This document shows, piece by piece, positions 7,340 through 16,212 of a DNA stretch of 43,863 nt. This stretch comes from an uncultured Mycoplasmatota bacterium (lineage in GTDB: Bacteria; Bacillota_I; Bacilli_A; RF39; UBA660): assembly GCA_900546245.1 (NCBI GenBank), contig URBY01000005.1:1-43863 (forward strand). The letters are read 5' to 3'. Position 1 is the first letter of the stretch; every line of letters begins with the position of its first letter. The translations under genes were made by a program, and so were the position numbers. The notes beneath the pieces were generated by a model. That model did no database searches and was not told the origin of the DNA. It saw only the letters and a list, made by a program, of their open reading frames with translations.

Positions 7340-7864
7340 TTATTCAATATAATTAACAAGTAATTTTGATGCGATTAATAGTAGTGATTTACTATTTTCA
7401 TCAATTTCCTTACCAGAAAACATTATTATACTTCCTACAACATCACTATCTATTATAAAAGGAATAAAGTAATAGTTTTGTTTAATTTTTTCATTATCTA
7501 TTACTTCTATAACTTTCATGTCATTTGACAAAAATGTATTTCTATTTTCCATTAAATCATTTACATATTCACTTAATTTTTTATTTAAAAGTTTTTCTTC
7601 TAATTTTTTTGATGATAATATTACTTTATCTCTATCAGTTATTATTACATCATTACCTGTCATATCATTAATTACTTTTATATAATCTGATAATACTTTT
7701 TCTGAATCATTAAAATGAGAAAACTTTTTTAAAATTATTTCATCATTATTAATAAATATTTCTAGTACTTCATTTTCTTTTATTTTTAAGTTTTTTCTTA
7801 TTTCTTTTGGTATTACTATTCTTCCAAGATCATCAATTCTTCTTGTAATTCCTGTTGATTTCAA
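7340..7864 (-). CDS. spoVT: Stage V sporulation regulator SpoVT (AbrB family)
   Basis: A 174-residue transcription regulator. The N-terminal AbrB-type swapped-hairpin DNA-binding domain (residues 3-50) is nearly canonical: TGITRRIDDLGRIVIPKEIRK, then ENEVLEIFI. The C-terminal part (~55-174) matches the GAF-like domain of SpoVT, including VIITDRDKVI and VGSIIMFSG. In Bacillus SpoVT acts in the forespore, tuning sigma-G genes and germination properties. The start codon is TTG at 7864, preceded by GGAAGGA, and no in-frame ATG gives the family N-terminus. It follows mfd, as in Bacillus, about 50 bases downstream, with no separate promoter recognised. Confidence 0.95.
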   Translation of the reverse strand: MKSTGITRRIDDLGRIVIPKEIRKNLKIKENEVLEIFINNDEIILKKFSHFNDSEKVLSDYIKVINDMTGNDVIITDRDKVILSSKKLEEKLLNKKLSEYVNDLMENRNTFLSNDMKVIEVIDNEKIKQNYYFIPFIIDSDVVGSIIMFSGKEIDENSKSLLLIASKLLVNYIE

Positions 7865-7913
7865 ATTTATCCATCCTTCCCTTGCATTTATATTTTGGGA
7901 ATTGTTGGAATTT

Positions 7914-10900
7914 TTATACTATCATATCTTTAATTTTTGATAATAATTCAGTTAAATAATATACAAAGTGTTTATCAAGACCATTTGTCATTAACTTAAT
8001 ATATAATCTGTCATTTTTATACTCAAATTTAAATCTAGTTGATATATCATTTGCTTCCATAAATAACTTATCCACAGGAATTTTGTTTATAAGTTCATTT
8101 TCAAGCACTAATTCAACATATAGATTTGTTTGATTTACTGTATTTATATTTAATTCTTTTGCCTGTTTTTCGAATAATTCACTATACATATAAACATCCA
8201 TTTCAGAATCTATCTTACCAAATCTATCTTCTATTTCTCTTCTTACTTCATCTAATTTTTCATAACTATCTATTTCATTAATCTTTTTATGTAATTCAAT
8301 TTTTAATGATTCATCAGAAGTATATTCATCCTTTATATGATTTTCTACTTCAATTAAAGGTTTTTCTTCTTCTTTTATTTCTTCTTTTGTTTTAATACCT
8401 TTTAATCTATCAACTTCATCATTTAATATTTTTACATATAATTCATATCCAACAGAATCTATAAATCCTGCTTGTTCAGTACCAAGTATATCACCTGCAC
8501 CTCTTATAGATAAATCTCTCATAGCAATTTGAAAACCTGAACCAAGTTCTGTAAATTCTTTTATTGCATTTAATCTTTTAACTGCATTATCACTTAATGT
8601 TTTATTTGGAGTATAAAGCAAATATGCATATGCGATTTTATTACTTCTTCCTACTCTACCTCTAATTTGATATAACTGACTTAAACCAAATCTATCAGCA
8701 TTATATATTATTAGTGTATTAACATTTGGTATATCTATACCTGTTTCTATTATTGTTGTACAAAGTAAAATATCAAATTCATTATTTGTAAAACTAATCA
8801 TAGTATCTTCTATTTGCCCCTTATTCATTTGTCCATGTGCAATTCTAATATCTGCTTCTGGTATTAATTTTTTAAGTTCAGATAGTTTTTCATCAATATG
8901 CTCTACACTATTATATAAAATAAATATTTGTCCATTTCTAGACATTTCTTTATATATTGCTTCCCTAATAATTGATGGATTTTCTTCTGTAACATATGTT
9001 TGAACTGGATATCTATTTACTGGTGGAGTTTCTATTAAAGATAAATCTCTTATACCTACAAGTGACATTTGAAGAGTTCTAGGTATTGGTGTTGCACTTA
9101 AAGTAAGTACATCAATTGAACTTTTCATTTCTTTTATTTTTTCTTTATGAGTAACACCAAATCTTTGTTCTTCATCTATTACAAGTAATCCCAAATCTTT
9201 ATATTTTATAGAATTATTTAATAATTTATGTGTACCAAAAATTATATCTATTTTTCCATTTACTAGTTTATCCTTTATTTCATTTGCTTCTTTTACACTT
9301 GTAAATCTATTTAATAATGCAATATTTATTCCATAGTTTCCGAATCTTTCTAAAGCACTTTTATACTGCTGAGAAGAAAGTATTGTTGTTGGACATAAGT
9401 AAGCAACTTGTTTTCCTGAATTTACGGCTTTAAACATCGCACGAAATGCAACTTCAGTTTTACCATAACCAACATCTCCACATAAAAGCATATCCATTGG
9501 ATACTCTTTTTCCATCGCAGATTTTATTCTTTCAATCGCAATATATTGATCTACAGTAGGTTCATATTTAAACTCTGAATCAAACTCTTTAGATAATTCA
9601 TCATCTTTTTTAAAAGCAAAACCTTTTTGTAACTTTCTTTCTGCTGATATTTTAATTAACTTATCCGCAATATCTTTTACCTTATTTTTTACCCTTAATT
9701 TTGTTTTTTGCCATTCTGATCCACCTAGTTTGTTTAATCTTGGAACAACACCTTCATTAGATGAATATTTTGTTATTAAATCAATCTTTTCCACAGGAAT
9801 ATATAATTTATCATTATCTTTATAAGATACTTCTATATAGTCTTTTTTATTACCATTCTTTGTTAATGTTTTAATTCCTGTATACATTCCAATACCATGA
9901 TTTAAATGTACAACATAATCTCCTACTTTTAAATTATCAATATCTTTAATTTTACTTCCATATTTAAATTTATTTTTATAATTTGTTTTCTTATCTCTAT
10001 TTTTAAATAATTCGTTTTCTGTTAAAACAACATAATTATCAAGCTCAAATCCTTCATCTAAATTAGAATTAATAATATTTACTTTACCTTTAGATAAATC
10101 ATTTTCATTAGTTAAAATAGTACTAACTGTTAGATATTTTTCTATATTTTTTAATTTACTTTCATCTGATAAAGCAATTATAACTATTTTATTTGAATAT
10201 AATTGTTTTTCTAAGTATTCATTTAAATATTTAAAATTAGACTCAAATTTTTCTGGAAGTCTTGATGAATAGTTATATGTTTTATTAATTGATTTTATAT
10301 CAGTTACATTATCAATAGTCATTAAATATATATTATTATTTTTCTGTTCTAATGATGAAAAATCATGCATATATTCTGTTTTATATTCTTCTTCCTTTGA
10401 AGAACTATATTCAAATATTTCTTCTCTTAATCTTTTATATGATTTTTTTATTTGATTATAGTCTTTATATATCATTAGTGGGTCATCTACATATGATAAT
10501 AAACTTGATACTTCATTTACTACATATGGTAAATATTTTTGATAATCAGGAATGTCCTCTACCATTTTTTCATTTATAAACTCTGAATATGGTCTTATTT
10601 CACATTCATTTATTTCTTCTAAAGATCTTTGTGATTCTACATCAAAATATCTTATAGAATCAATTGTATCTCCCCAAAATTCAATTCTTATAGGATTATC
10701 ATTATTTGAAGAAAATACATCTAAAATATATCCTCTATTTGATACTTCTCCAGTTTTATTTACAATTGTATCACTTACATATCCTATTGATAAAAGTTTT
10801 CTAAATAATTCATCTTTATTAACCTCTGTATCTTTTTTCAAAATTATTTTACTATCCATCCATAATTTTTTACTAGGTAAATATCTTAAAAATCCCATAA

Positions 10901-11222
10901 GGTTTGTTATTACAATATTATGATCATTTTCACTAAGTTCATTTAATGTATTTACTCTTATTGATTTTAATTCTGGAGATATCGCAAGTGATTCACTTGT
11001 TAAAAAGTCATCCATAGGAAACAAATATACATTATTATTTAATTTTGATATTGATGAATAATATATATTTGCTTCATATAATGAATTTGTTACTATTAAT
11101 ATATTTTTATTGTTTCTTTTATATATATCATTAACGCAAAAAGAGATTAACTGAGTAGTTAACCCTGAAATAGCAACATTATCTATTTGATTTATTAAAA
11201 TTTTATCATTTAAAAAATTCAT
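7914..11222 (-). CDS. mfd: Transcription-repair coupling factor Mfd
   Basis: An 1102-residue Mfd, which removes RNA polymerase stalled at DNA lesions and recruits UvrA. The layout is standard: UvrB-like N-terminal part (~1-330), the CarD-like RNA-polymerase-interaction domain with VGDYVVHLNHGIGMYTGI (~430-450), then the superfamily 2 motor with Walker A GDVGYGKTE (~580), DEEQRFG (~685), TLSATPIPRTL (~710) and QIRGRVGRS, and the C-terminal TRCF domain. Length is near the usual 1150-1180. It lies between pth and spoVT in the same order as B. subtilis, 13 bases after pth. The intervening fin (yabK) gene of Bacillus is missing. Confidence 0.98.
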   Translation of the reverse strand: MNFLNDKILINQIDNVAISGLTTQLISFCVNDIYKRNNKNILIVTNSLYEANIYYSSISKLNNNVYLFPMDDFLTSESLAISPELKSIRVNTLNELSENDHNIVITNLMGFLRYLPSKKLWMDSKIILKKDTEVNKDELFRKLLSIGYVSDTIVNKTGEVSNRGYILDVFSSNNDNPIRIEFWGDTIDSIRYFDVESQRSLEEINECEIRPYSEFINEKMVEDIPDYQKYLPYVVNEVSSLLSYVDDPLMIYKDYNQIKKSYKRLREEIFEYSSSKEEEYKTEYMHDFSSLEQKNNNIYLMTIDNVTDIKSINKTYNYSSRLPEKFESNFKYLNEYLEKQLYSNKIVIIALSDESKLKNIEKYLTVSTILTNENDLSKGKVNIINSNLDEGFELDNYVVLTENELFKNRDKKTNYKNKFKYGSKIKDIDNLKVGDYVVHLNHGIGMYTGIKTLTKNGNKKDYIEVSYKDNDKLYIPVEKIDLITKYSSNEGVVPRLNKLGGSEWQKTKLRVKNKVKDIADKLIKISAERKLQKGFAFKKDDELSKEFDSEFKYEPTVDQYIAIERIKSAMEKEYPMDMLLCGDVGYGKTEVAFRAMFKAVNSGKQVAYLCPTTILSSQQYKSALERFGNYGINIALLNRFTSVKEANEIKDKLVNGKIDIIFGTHKLLNNSIKYKDLGLLVIDEEQRFGVTHKEKIKEMKSSIDVLTLSATPIPRTLQMSLVGIRDLSLIETPPVNRYPVQTYVTEENPSIIREAIYKEMSRNGQIFILYNSVEHIDEKLSELKKLIPEADIRIAHGQMNKGQIEDTMISFTNNEFDILLCTTIIETGIDIPNVNTLIIYNADRFGLSQLYQIRGRVGRSNKIAYAYLLYTPNKTLSDNAVKRLNAIKEFTELGSGFQIAMRDLSIRGAGDILGTEQAGFIDSVGYELYVKILNDEVDRLKGIKTKEEIKEEEKPLIEVENHIKDEYTSDESLKIELHKKINEIDSYEKLDEVRREIEDRFGKIDSEMDVYMYSELFEKQAKELNINTVNQTNLYVELVLENELINKIPVDKLFMEANDISTRFKFEYKNDRLYIKLMTNGLDKHFVYYLTELLSKIKDMIV

Positions 11223-11235
11223 ATCATCATCTCTT

Positions 11236-11790
11236 TTAATTATATTTATTCATTAATTTATCAAAATTCATATTAAAATAATCATCAATTATATTTACGC
11301 TTGTTTTTATTGCTTCATCTAATACTTTTCTATCATCACTATTTAATTTACCTAAAACATAGTCTTTAGTATCTATTTTTTTATTGTTACTTATGCCTAT
11401 TTTTAGTCTCTTATAATTCTTTGTTCCAAGATGCATTTCTATATTTTTTATTCCATTATGTCCACCTGATGAACTATTTTGTTTAAGTTTTATTTTACCA
11501 AGTTCTTGATCTAAATCATCTTGAATAACTAATATATCCTCTATATTTATTTTAAAGTAATCTACATATTTTCTAACAACTTCTCCAGATAAATTCATAT
11601 ATTTTTGTGGTTCCAAAAATATTACTTTTTCACCATTTATTATTAGCTCTGAATACATTCCTTCAAATTTTGATTTATTAACATTTTGATTATGTTTTTT
11701 TAAATATTCATCTACAACATCAAAACCAACATTATGTCTTGTATTTTTATATTCTTTACCCGGATTACCTAATCCTACTATTAGTTTCAT
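11236..11790 (-). CDS. pth: Peptidyl-tRNA hydrolase
   Basis: A 184-residue bacterial Pth, which releases tRNA from peptidyl-tRNAs that drop off the ribosome. Typical motifs are present: MKLIVGLGNPGKEYKNTRHNVG with the catalytic His20, EPQKYMNLSGE with the conserved Asn, then VIQDDLDQELGKIKLK containing the conserved Asp, and SSSGGHNGIKNI. The ATG overlaps the rsmI stop as TAATG, implying translational coupling. It is followed by mfd as in Bacillus, where pth is also called spoVC. Confidence 0.98.
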   Translation of the reverse strand: MKLIVGLGNPGKEYKNTRHNVGFDVVDEYLKKHNQNVNKSKFEGMYSELIINGEKVIFLEPQKYMNLSGEVVRKYVDYFKINIEDILVIQDDLDQELGKIKLKQNSSSGGHNGIKNIEMHLGTKNYKRLKIGISNNKKIDTKDYVLGKLNSDDRKVLDEAIKTSVNIIDDYFNMNFDKLMNKYN

Positions 11791-12629
11791 TATTTACCTC
11801 CATGATACTCCATATAAACAATATTTTTTTCTAAATTATGAAGTTTCGCAACCTTTTTTATTGCTTCTTTTTCTGTATATTCTTCATCTATCAATTTTTT
11901 TACATGACTTAAAATATCTATATCATCATATGTTTCTTTTTTAGTATTTCCTTCTACTATTATTACAAATTCACCTTTTGGTTCGATTAATTCTTCTAAT
12001 ATTTCATTAATTTTTCCTCTGTAAACTTCTTCATATTTCTTACTTATTTCTCTTGATACGCTCACCCTTCTATCACCAAATATTTCATATATAAGTTCCA
12101 ATGTTTCACGAACTCTATATGGTGATTCATAGAAAATTAATGTATATTTTTCTTGCTTTAATTCTTCAAGTTCTTTCTTTTTAGAAGATTTTTTACTATC
12201 TAAAAAGCCATAAAATAAAAATTTATTTGGATTTATTCCTGACATAATTAAGGCTGGCACGAATGCTGTCGCACCTGGAAGCCCTATAACATTATATCCT
12301 TCTTTTATTGCATGATAAGCAGCAACATACCCTGGATCACTTATCGCAGGTGTGCCTCTATCTGATACAAGTCCAACATTTATTCCGTTTGATAAATATT
12401 CAAGTACTTTATCATACACTTTATCTTCATTAAATTTATGACATGATATTAATTTTTTATTTATTTCTAGATAATTAAGTAATTTTGCTGTTTCTCTAGT
12501 ATCTTCTGAAAATACAATATCAACTTGTTTTAAAATATTAATTGCTCTTAATGTTATATCTTCCATATTACCAATTGGTGTTGGTATTAAATATAAACTT
12601 GGTTTGTTATCATAACTTTTTTGACTCAT
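11790..12629 (-). CDS. rsmI: 16S rRNA 2'-O-ribose C1402 methyltransferase RsmI
   Basis: A 279-residue RsmI (YraL/YabC family, class III tetrapyrrole-methylase fold) that methylates the ribose of C1402 in the 16S rRNA decoding centre. Visible motifs are LYLIPTPIGNMEDITLRAI, VFSEDTRETAKLL, GLVSDRGTPAISDPGY (SAM pocket), LPGATAFVPALIMSG and FYESPYRVRETL. The start follows TAGGTGATAAA. It lies between trmN6 and pth and overlaps pth by one base. The small nuclease-like yazA gene usually between trmN6 and rsmI in Bacillus is missing. Confidence 0.97.
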   Translation of the reverse strand: MSQKSYDNKPSLYLIPTPIGNMEDITLRAINILKQVDIVFSEDTRETAKLLNYLEINKKLISCHKFNEDKVYDKVLEYLSNGINVGLVSDRGTPAISDPGYVAAYHAIKEGYNVIGLPGATAFVPALIMSGINPNKFLFYGFLDSKKSSKKKELEELKQEKYTLIFYESPYRVRETLELIYEIFGDRRVSVSREISKKYEEVYRGKINEILEELIEPKGEFVIIVEGNTKKETYDDIDILSHVKKLIDEEYTEKEAIKKVAKLHNLEKNIVYMEYHGGK

Positions 12630-12637
12630 TTTATCAC

Positions 12638-13357
12638 CTACTGAAACATATTTTTTATTTCTTCTAAGTAATTACCATCTTTATCATGAACGTATAATGG
12701 TGGCAATATTTTTAAGGATGAATTACCATTTTTTGCACCCTCTATTAAAATCATATTACATTCTGAACCATATCTTGGATAAACTAATTGTAGTCTTTTA
12801 GGTTCAATATTATATTTTTTCATACATAAGATTATATCTATTAATCTATCAGGTCTATGAACAAGTGAAATTGTACCATTATTTTTAAGTATTTTCTTAG
12901 AAACTGAAAATATATCTTCCAAATTTATTAAAGTTTCATGTCTAGCATTTGTTTTTATAACACTTTCATTTAACTTCGAATTTCCATTTACCCTAAAAAA
13001 TGGAGGATTACATGTTATTAAATCAAATGTATCAGTTTCATATACTTTTGGTAAATCTTTTACATCCATATTTAATATTTTAATTCTATCCGTAAGATTA
13101 TTTATCTCTAGTGTTTTTGTTGCTAAATCATACACTTCTTTTTGAATTTCAACACCTGTTATATTACAGTTAACTTTTCTAGATAATATTAATGGTACTG
13201 GTGCATTTCCTGTGCAAAAGTCCATTATATTTTTGTATGATTTATTTTGAAGTGCAAAATTTGCAAGTAATACAGAATCTAAAGAAAAATTAAACCAATC
13301 AGTATTTTGTACAATATTTAAATCTTTATAATTTAATAATCTATTTACAACTTCCAT
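12638..13357 (-). CDS. trmN6: tRNA1(Val) adenine-37 N6-methyltransferase TrmN6 (YabB)
   Basis: A 239-residue SAM-dependent methyltransferase of the YfiC/YabB type, which modifies A37 of tRNA1-Val. The motifs are FSLDSVLLANFA near the start, MDFCTGNAPVPLILSRK (SAM motif I; the usual GxG is here TGN), and the catalytic NPPFF (~residues 122-126), the signature of N6-adenine methyltransferases. The ATG at 13357 is preferred because it stands one base after the ricT stop; a TTG 15 bases earlier would lengthen it slightly. No clear Shine-Dalgarno precedes it, so coupling to ricT is likely. The neighbouring yabA of Bacillus is absent. Confidence 0.92.
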   Translation of the reverse strand: MEVVNRLLNYKDLNIVQNTDWFNFSLDSVLLANFALQNKSYKNIMDFCTGNAPVPLILSRKVNCNITGVEIQKEVYDLATKTLEINNLTDRIKILNMDVKDLPKVYETDTFDLITCNPPFFRVNGNSKLNESVIKTNARHETLINLEDIFSVSKKILKNNGTISLVHRPDRLIDIILCMKKYNIEPKRLQLVYPRYGSECNMILIEGAKNGNSSLKILPPLYVHDKDGNYLEEIKNMFQ

Positions 13358-13358
13358 A

Positions 13359-14147
13359 CTATGATAACTCAATTATTTCCTTATCTTTTGTTTCAATTCT
13401 GTATGTTTTTTTAATTACATCAACTGATATAACTTTTCCACTTATTCCATCTTTATTTATGATATCTCCTACTTTTGGTAAATCTTTCTTTAATTCAGAA
13501 TATGTATCATCTTCATATGAAAGACAACATAATAGTCTACCACATGCTCCATTAATTTTGTTTGGATTTAATGCAATATTTTGATTTTTTGCCATATTTA
13601 TGGTTATATTATCAAAAGTATATAAATATGATGAACAACAAAGTGGTCTTCCACAAGGTCCAAGTCCACCTACTTCTTTTGCTTTATCTCTTGGTCCAAT
13701 TTGTCTTAATTCAATTCTGGTTTTATATATTTTAGCAAGGTCTTTGGCTAAATCTCTAAAATCTACTCTATCATTAGCAATAAATGTAAAAAATAGTTGT
13801 GTTCTTTCAAATGTATAATTTACATCAACCAACTTCATATCTAAATTATATTTTTTTATAAGTTCATTACATTTTTTATATGCATTTTTAGCATCTTTTA
13901 TATTATTTAAATGATTTGTATAATCTTTTTTAGTTGATACTCTAATAACGCTTTTTAATGGATAATGAATACTCTTTTTATCCATTTTTATTATATCTGT
14001 TATTACCGTTCCAAACTGTAATCCTCTTTCTGTTTCAACAATAACAGTAAGATTTTTTCTTAAATTTAGATTATGACAATCAAAATAATACTTTTTACCA
14101 TATTTTTTAAATGTTATTCCTACAACATTTACATATTCATCATTCAT
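13359..14147 (-). CDS. ricT: RicT / YaaT, PSP1-domain RNA-processing regulator
   Basis: A 262-residue PSP1-domain protein homologous to B. subtilis YaaT (RicT). There it forms a complex with RicA and RicF that carries iron-sulfur clusters, assists RNase Y mRNA maturation and promotes sporulation, competence and biofilm formation. The PSP1 core is seen in LTVIVETERGLQFGTVITDI. Two cysteine-rich segments, GPCGRPLCCSS (~residue 165) and GACGRLLCCLSYE (~205), keep the ligands expected for cluster binding. It lies directly behind holB, as in Bacillus, with a 2-base gap. RicA and RicF are not in this window. Confidence 0.95.
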   Translation of the reverse strand: MNDEYVNVVGITFKKYGKKYYFDCHNLNLRKNLTVIVETERGLQFGTVITDIIKMDKKSIHYPLKSVIRVSTKKDYTNHLNNIKDAKNAYKKCNELIKKYNLDMKLVDVNYTFERTQLFFTFIANDRVDFRDLAKDLAKIYKTRIELRQIGPRDKAKEVGGLGPCGRPLCCSSYLYTFDNITINMAKNQNIALNPNKINGACGRLLCCLSYEDDTYSELKKDLPKVGDIINKDGISGKVISVDVIKKTYRIETKDKEIIELS

Positions 14148-14149
14148 CT

Positions 14150-15064
14150 TTATACCTCACTTAATTCTATAATTAGTTTATCAAATAATAATTTCATATT
14201 TGCATTTAATCCTAGTTCATTTTTTACATTTTCTACTATCTTTATTTTTTTACCTAACGATTCTATATTATTTAATGAACATATTTTATCTATTACTTCT
14301 TTATAATCATTCATATAATTTATCTCATTTTTTACCTTATAATGAATACAATCATCATACATATATAAAAGAATATTACAAAGTATTAAAAAATCATCAG
14401 ATGTTTTATATACATCATAAGCAAGTTTTTTAACCTTTATCATTGTATTTATTTTATACTTTTCTATATTCATTAAGAAATCTATTGAATTATGTATAAA
14501 TTTTTCTTTATCTTCATCAGTTATGTCTAAACCCACAAAAAATAAAATGTTTTTCATTTTATTTGAGTTATTATTCTTAAAATTTAAAATTTGACATCTA
14601 GATTTTATTGTTGGAAGAACCATATTTATATTATCTGTTAATAATATTGCGATTATATCATCTTCTGGTTCCTCTAAAAACTTTAGTATACAGTTAGCAG
14701 ATGAAGAATTTAATTTTTCACAATTTTTAATTATATAAATTATTTTATTTGCTTCAACTGGTTTTGTTGAAACACTATTTTGTAACTCAATTAATTGGCT
14801 TTTCTTTATAGTATTTCCATCTGGCTCTACTACCTTTAATTCAGTATATTCATCTTTATCTATTCTTTTATATATATTTTCAAGTGTTTCACTTGGTAAA
14901 CCACTTAAACTAATGATATCCTTTGAAAAATCCTTAGCATATTTATATATATAATCAATGTCATCTGATGAGAATAAATATGCCTGTACAAGTTTATCAT
15001 TTTTTAAACTCTTTTTTAATACAGTTGTTACTAAATTTTGTTCTTCCATATATTTTTCAAGCAT
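14150..15064 (-). CDS. holB: DNA polymerase III delta' subunit
   Basis: A 304-residue clamp-loader subunit. The N-terminal AAA+ fold is present but lacks a working Walker A, as usual for delta'. The segment KIIYIIKNCEKLNSSSANCILKFLEEPEDDIIAILLT corresponds to the sensor/Walker B region, and PTIKSRCQIL is the SRC motif that reaches into the neighbouring ATP site. The C-terminal helices are divergent. The ATG at 15064 follows AGGTGGTGA; a GTG at 15076 is part of that site. It is flanked by bofA and ricT. The tmk and yaaQ genes that accompany holB in Bacillus are missing. Confidence 0.9.
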   Translation of the reverse strand: MLEKYMEEQNLVTTVLKKSLKNDKLVQAYLFSSDDIDYIYKYAKDFSKDIISLSGLPSETLENIYKRIDKDEYTELKVVEPDGNTIKKSQLIELQNSVSTKPVEANKIIYIIKNCEKLNSSSANCILKFLEEPEDDIIAILLTDNINMVLPTIKSRCQILNFKNNNSNKMKNILFFVGLDITDEDKEKFIHNSIDFLMNIEKYKINTMIKVKKLAYDVYKTSDDFLILCNILLYMYDDCIHYKVKNEINYMNDYKEVIDKICSLNNIESLGKKIKIVENVKNELGLNANMKLLFDKLIIELSEV

Positions 15065-15082
15065 ATTTATCACCACCTACTT

Positions 15083-15274
15083 CTATCTAAAATTTAATAA
15101 ATAAAATGCAACTAATCCTAAAAATCCGGAACCGTCAAATAGCGCTATTATTAAAACAGTATATATATTTATTGGAATATATAGGTTAAATGATTGCATT
15201 ATTATATTATATCCATATAAAACTACTATACTAACAATTATTTTTACTACTATTTTTAGTAATTTTTTTAGCAT
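15083..15274 (-). CDS. bofA: BofA family protein (pro-sigma-K processing inhibitor)
   Basis: A 63-residue membrane protein with two hydrophobic helices (about residues 4-26 and 36-59). The family signature is the Asn in the first helix followed by IPINIYTVLIIALFDGSGFLGL, matching BofA's INxxTxxxxGxxGxPG pattern only partly because the second Gly-Pro is replaced. BofA holds the SpoIVFB protease inactive in the outer forespore membrane until engulfment is complete. The ATG at 15274 follows GAGGTGG; the ATG at 15289 overlaps this site. The order recR-bofA matches Bacillus. Whether a sigma-K/SpoIVFB pathway exists here cannot be judged from the window. Confidence 0.8.
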   Translation of the reverse strand: MLKKLLKIVVKIIVSIVVLYGYNIIMQSFNLYIPINIYTVLIIALFDGSGFLGLVAFYLLNFR

Positions 15275-15318
15275 ACTTGTCCACCTCATCTAATACATAA
15301 TATGTGGTGGATTTAATT

Positions 15319-15918
15319 TTATGAAAGTTTATTTCTTCCTTGCATTGCCATTTGTATTGTAAGAGGATCCAAATACTCCATATCCGCTCCAACCGGTATA
15401 CCTGCGGCTATTTTAGTAACTGAAACATCATACCCTTCAAGCATTTTTAATATATATCCTGAAGTTGTTTCTCCTTCAATATTTGGTGTTAAGGCTAATA
15501 TTACTTCTTTTATTTTTTCATCTTTTATTCTATTTATTAACTGATTTATTTTTATATCTTCTGGATTAACACCTTCAAGAGGTGAAATTAATCCTTCAAG
15601 TACATGATATTTTCCATTAAATACATTTGCTTTTTCAAATAGAATTAAATTTTTGGTATTTTCAACAACGCATAATACATCACTACTTCTACTTTGATCT
15701 AAACAAATGTCACATTTATCATTTTCAGTTAAATTATTACAAATTTCACATTTTTTAATTTTGGTTTTTACATTTTTTAATGATTCAGAAAATCCCTCGA
15801 CTTGTTCATCACTAAATTTTAATACTGCAAATGCTAATCTTTCAGCATTTTTTTCTCCTATACCAGGTAACAATTTAAAATATTCTATTAATTCTTGTAA
15901 ACTATTAGGATATTTCAT
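15319..15918 (-). CDS. recR: Recombination mediator RecR
   Basis: A 199-residue RecR, which with RecO and RecF loads RecA onto SSB-coated DNA at gaps. Order of domains: N-terminal helix-hairpin-helix (LLPGIGEKNAERLAF, ~17-30), zinc finger with Cys57, Cys60, Cys69 and Cys72, TOPRIM domain starting at VLCVVEN (~80) and containing LTPNIEGETTSGYI, and the C-terminal Walker-B-like segment GIPVGADMEYLDPLTIQMAMQGR. Length is typical (198-200). Its ATG overlaps the ybaB stop (TAATG). The dnaX-ybaB-recR order is widely conserved. Confidence 0.98.
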   Translation of the reverse strand: MKYPNSLQELIEYFKLLPGIGEKNAERLAFAVLKFSDEQVEGFSESLKNVKTKIKKCEICNNLTENDKCDICLDQSRSSDVLCVVENTKNLILFEKANVFNGKYHVLEGLISPLEGVNPEDIKINQLINRIKDEKIKEVILALTPNIEGETTSGYILKMLEGYDVSVTKIAAGIPVGADMEYLDPLTIQMAMQGRNKLS

Positions 15919-16211
15919 TAGAATATATTTGGAAGTCCTTGTCCTATTTTACCTAGTTTTTCTTCCATTTCTTTTTTTGCAGCACTAATTGCTTCATTTG
16001 TAGCAATTAAAATCATATCTTCTAATACTTCTATATCTTCTTTTTCTATATCTTTAGATATACTTATTTTAGTTATTTCTGTATCTCCATTTACTTCTAC
16101 TTCAACTAAAGGTTGTTTGGCAGTAAATGTTTTTTTACTAACCTCTTCTTTTGCCTTTTCCATATCATTTTGCATTTTCTTTGCTTGTTGCATTAACATA
16201 TTTATATTCAT
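15918..16211 (-). CDS. ebfC: YbaB/EbfC family nucleoid-associated protein
   Basis: A 97-residue YbaB-type protein that binds DNA as a dimer. It contains MLMQQAKKMQNDMEKAKEE at the start, VEVNGDTEITKISI in the middle and a C-terminal helix ATNEAISAAKKEMEEKLGKI. The role suggested for the family is nucleoid structure or help to RecR/DnaX, with which it is almost always linked. The ATG at 16211 lies one base after the dnaX stop, and its ribosome-binding site GGAGGAG lies within the last dnaX codons. A TTG at 16226 overlaps that site and is rejected as start. Confidence 0.95.
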   Translation of the reverse strand: MNINMLMQQAKKMQNDMEKAKEEVSKKTFTAKQPLVEVEVNGDTEITKISISKDIEKEDIEVLEDMILIATNEAISAAKKEMEEKLGKIGQGLPNIF

Positions 16212-16212
16212 A

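Noticed and set aside
10352..10923. Plus-strand open frames opposite mfd
   Set aside because: They are low-complexity antisense frames of a well-identified gene, with no ribosome-binding sites.
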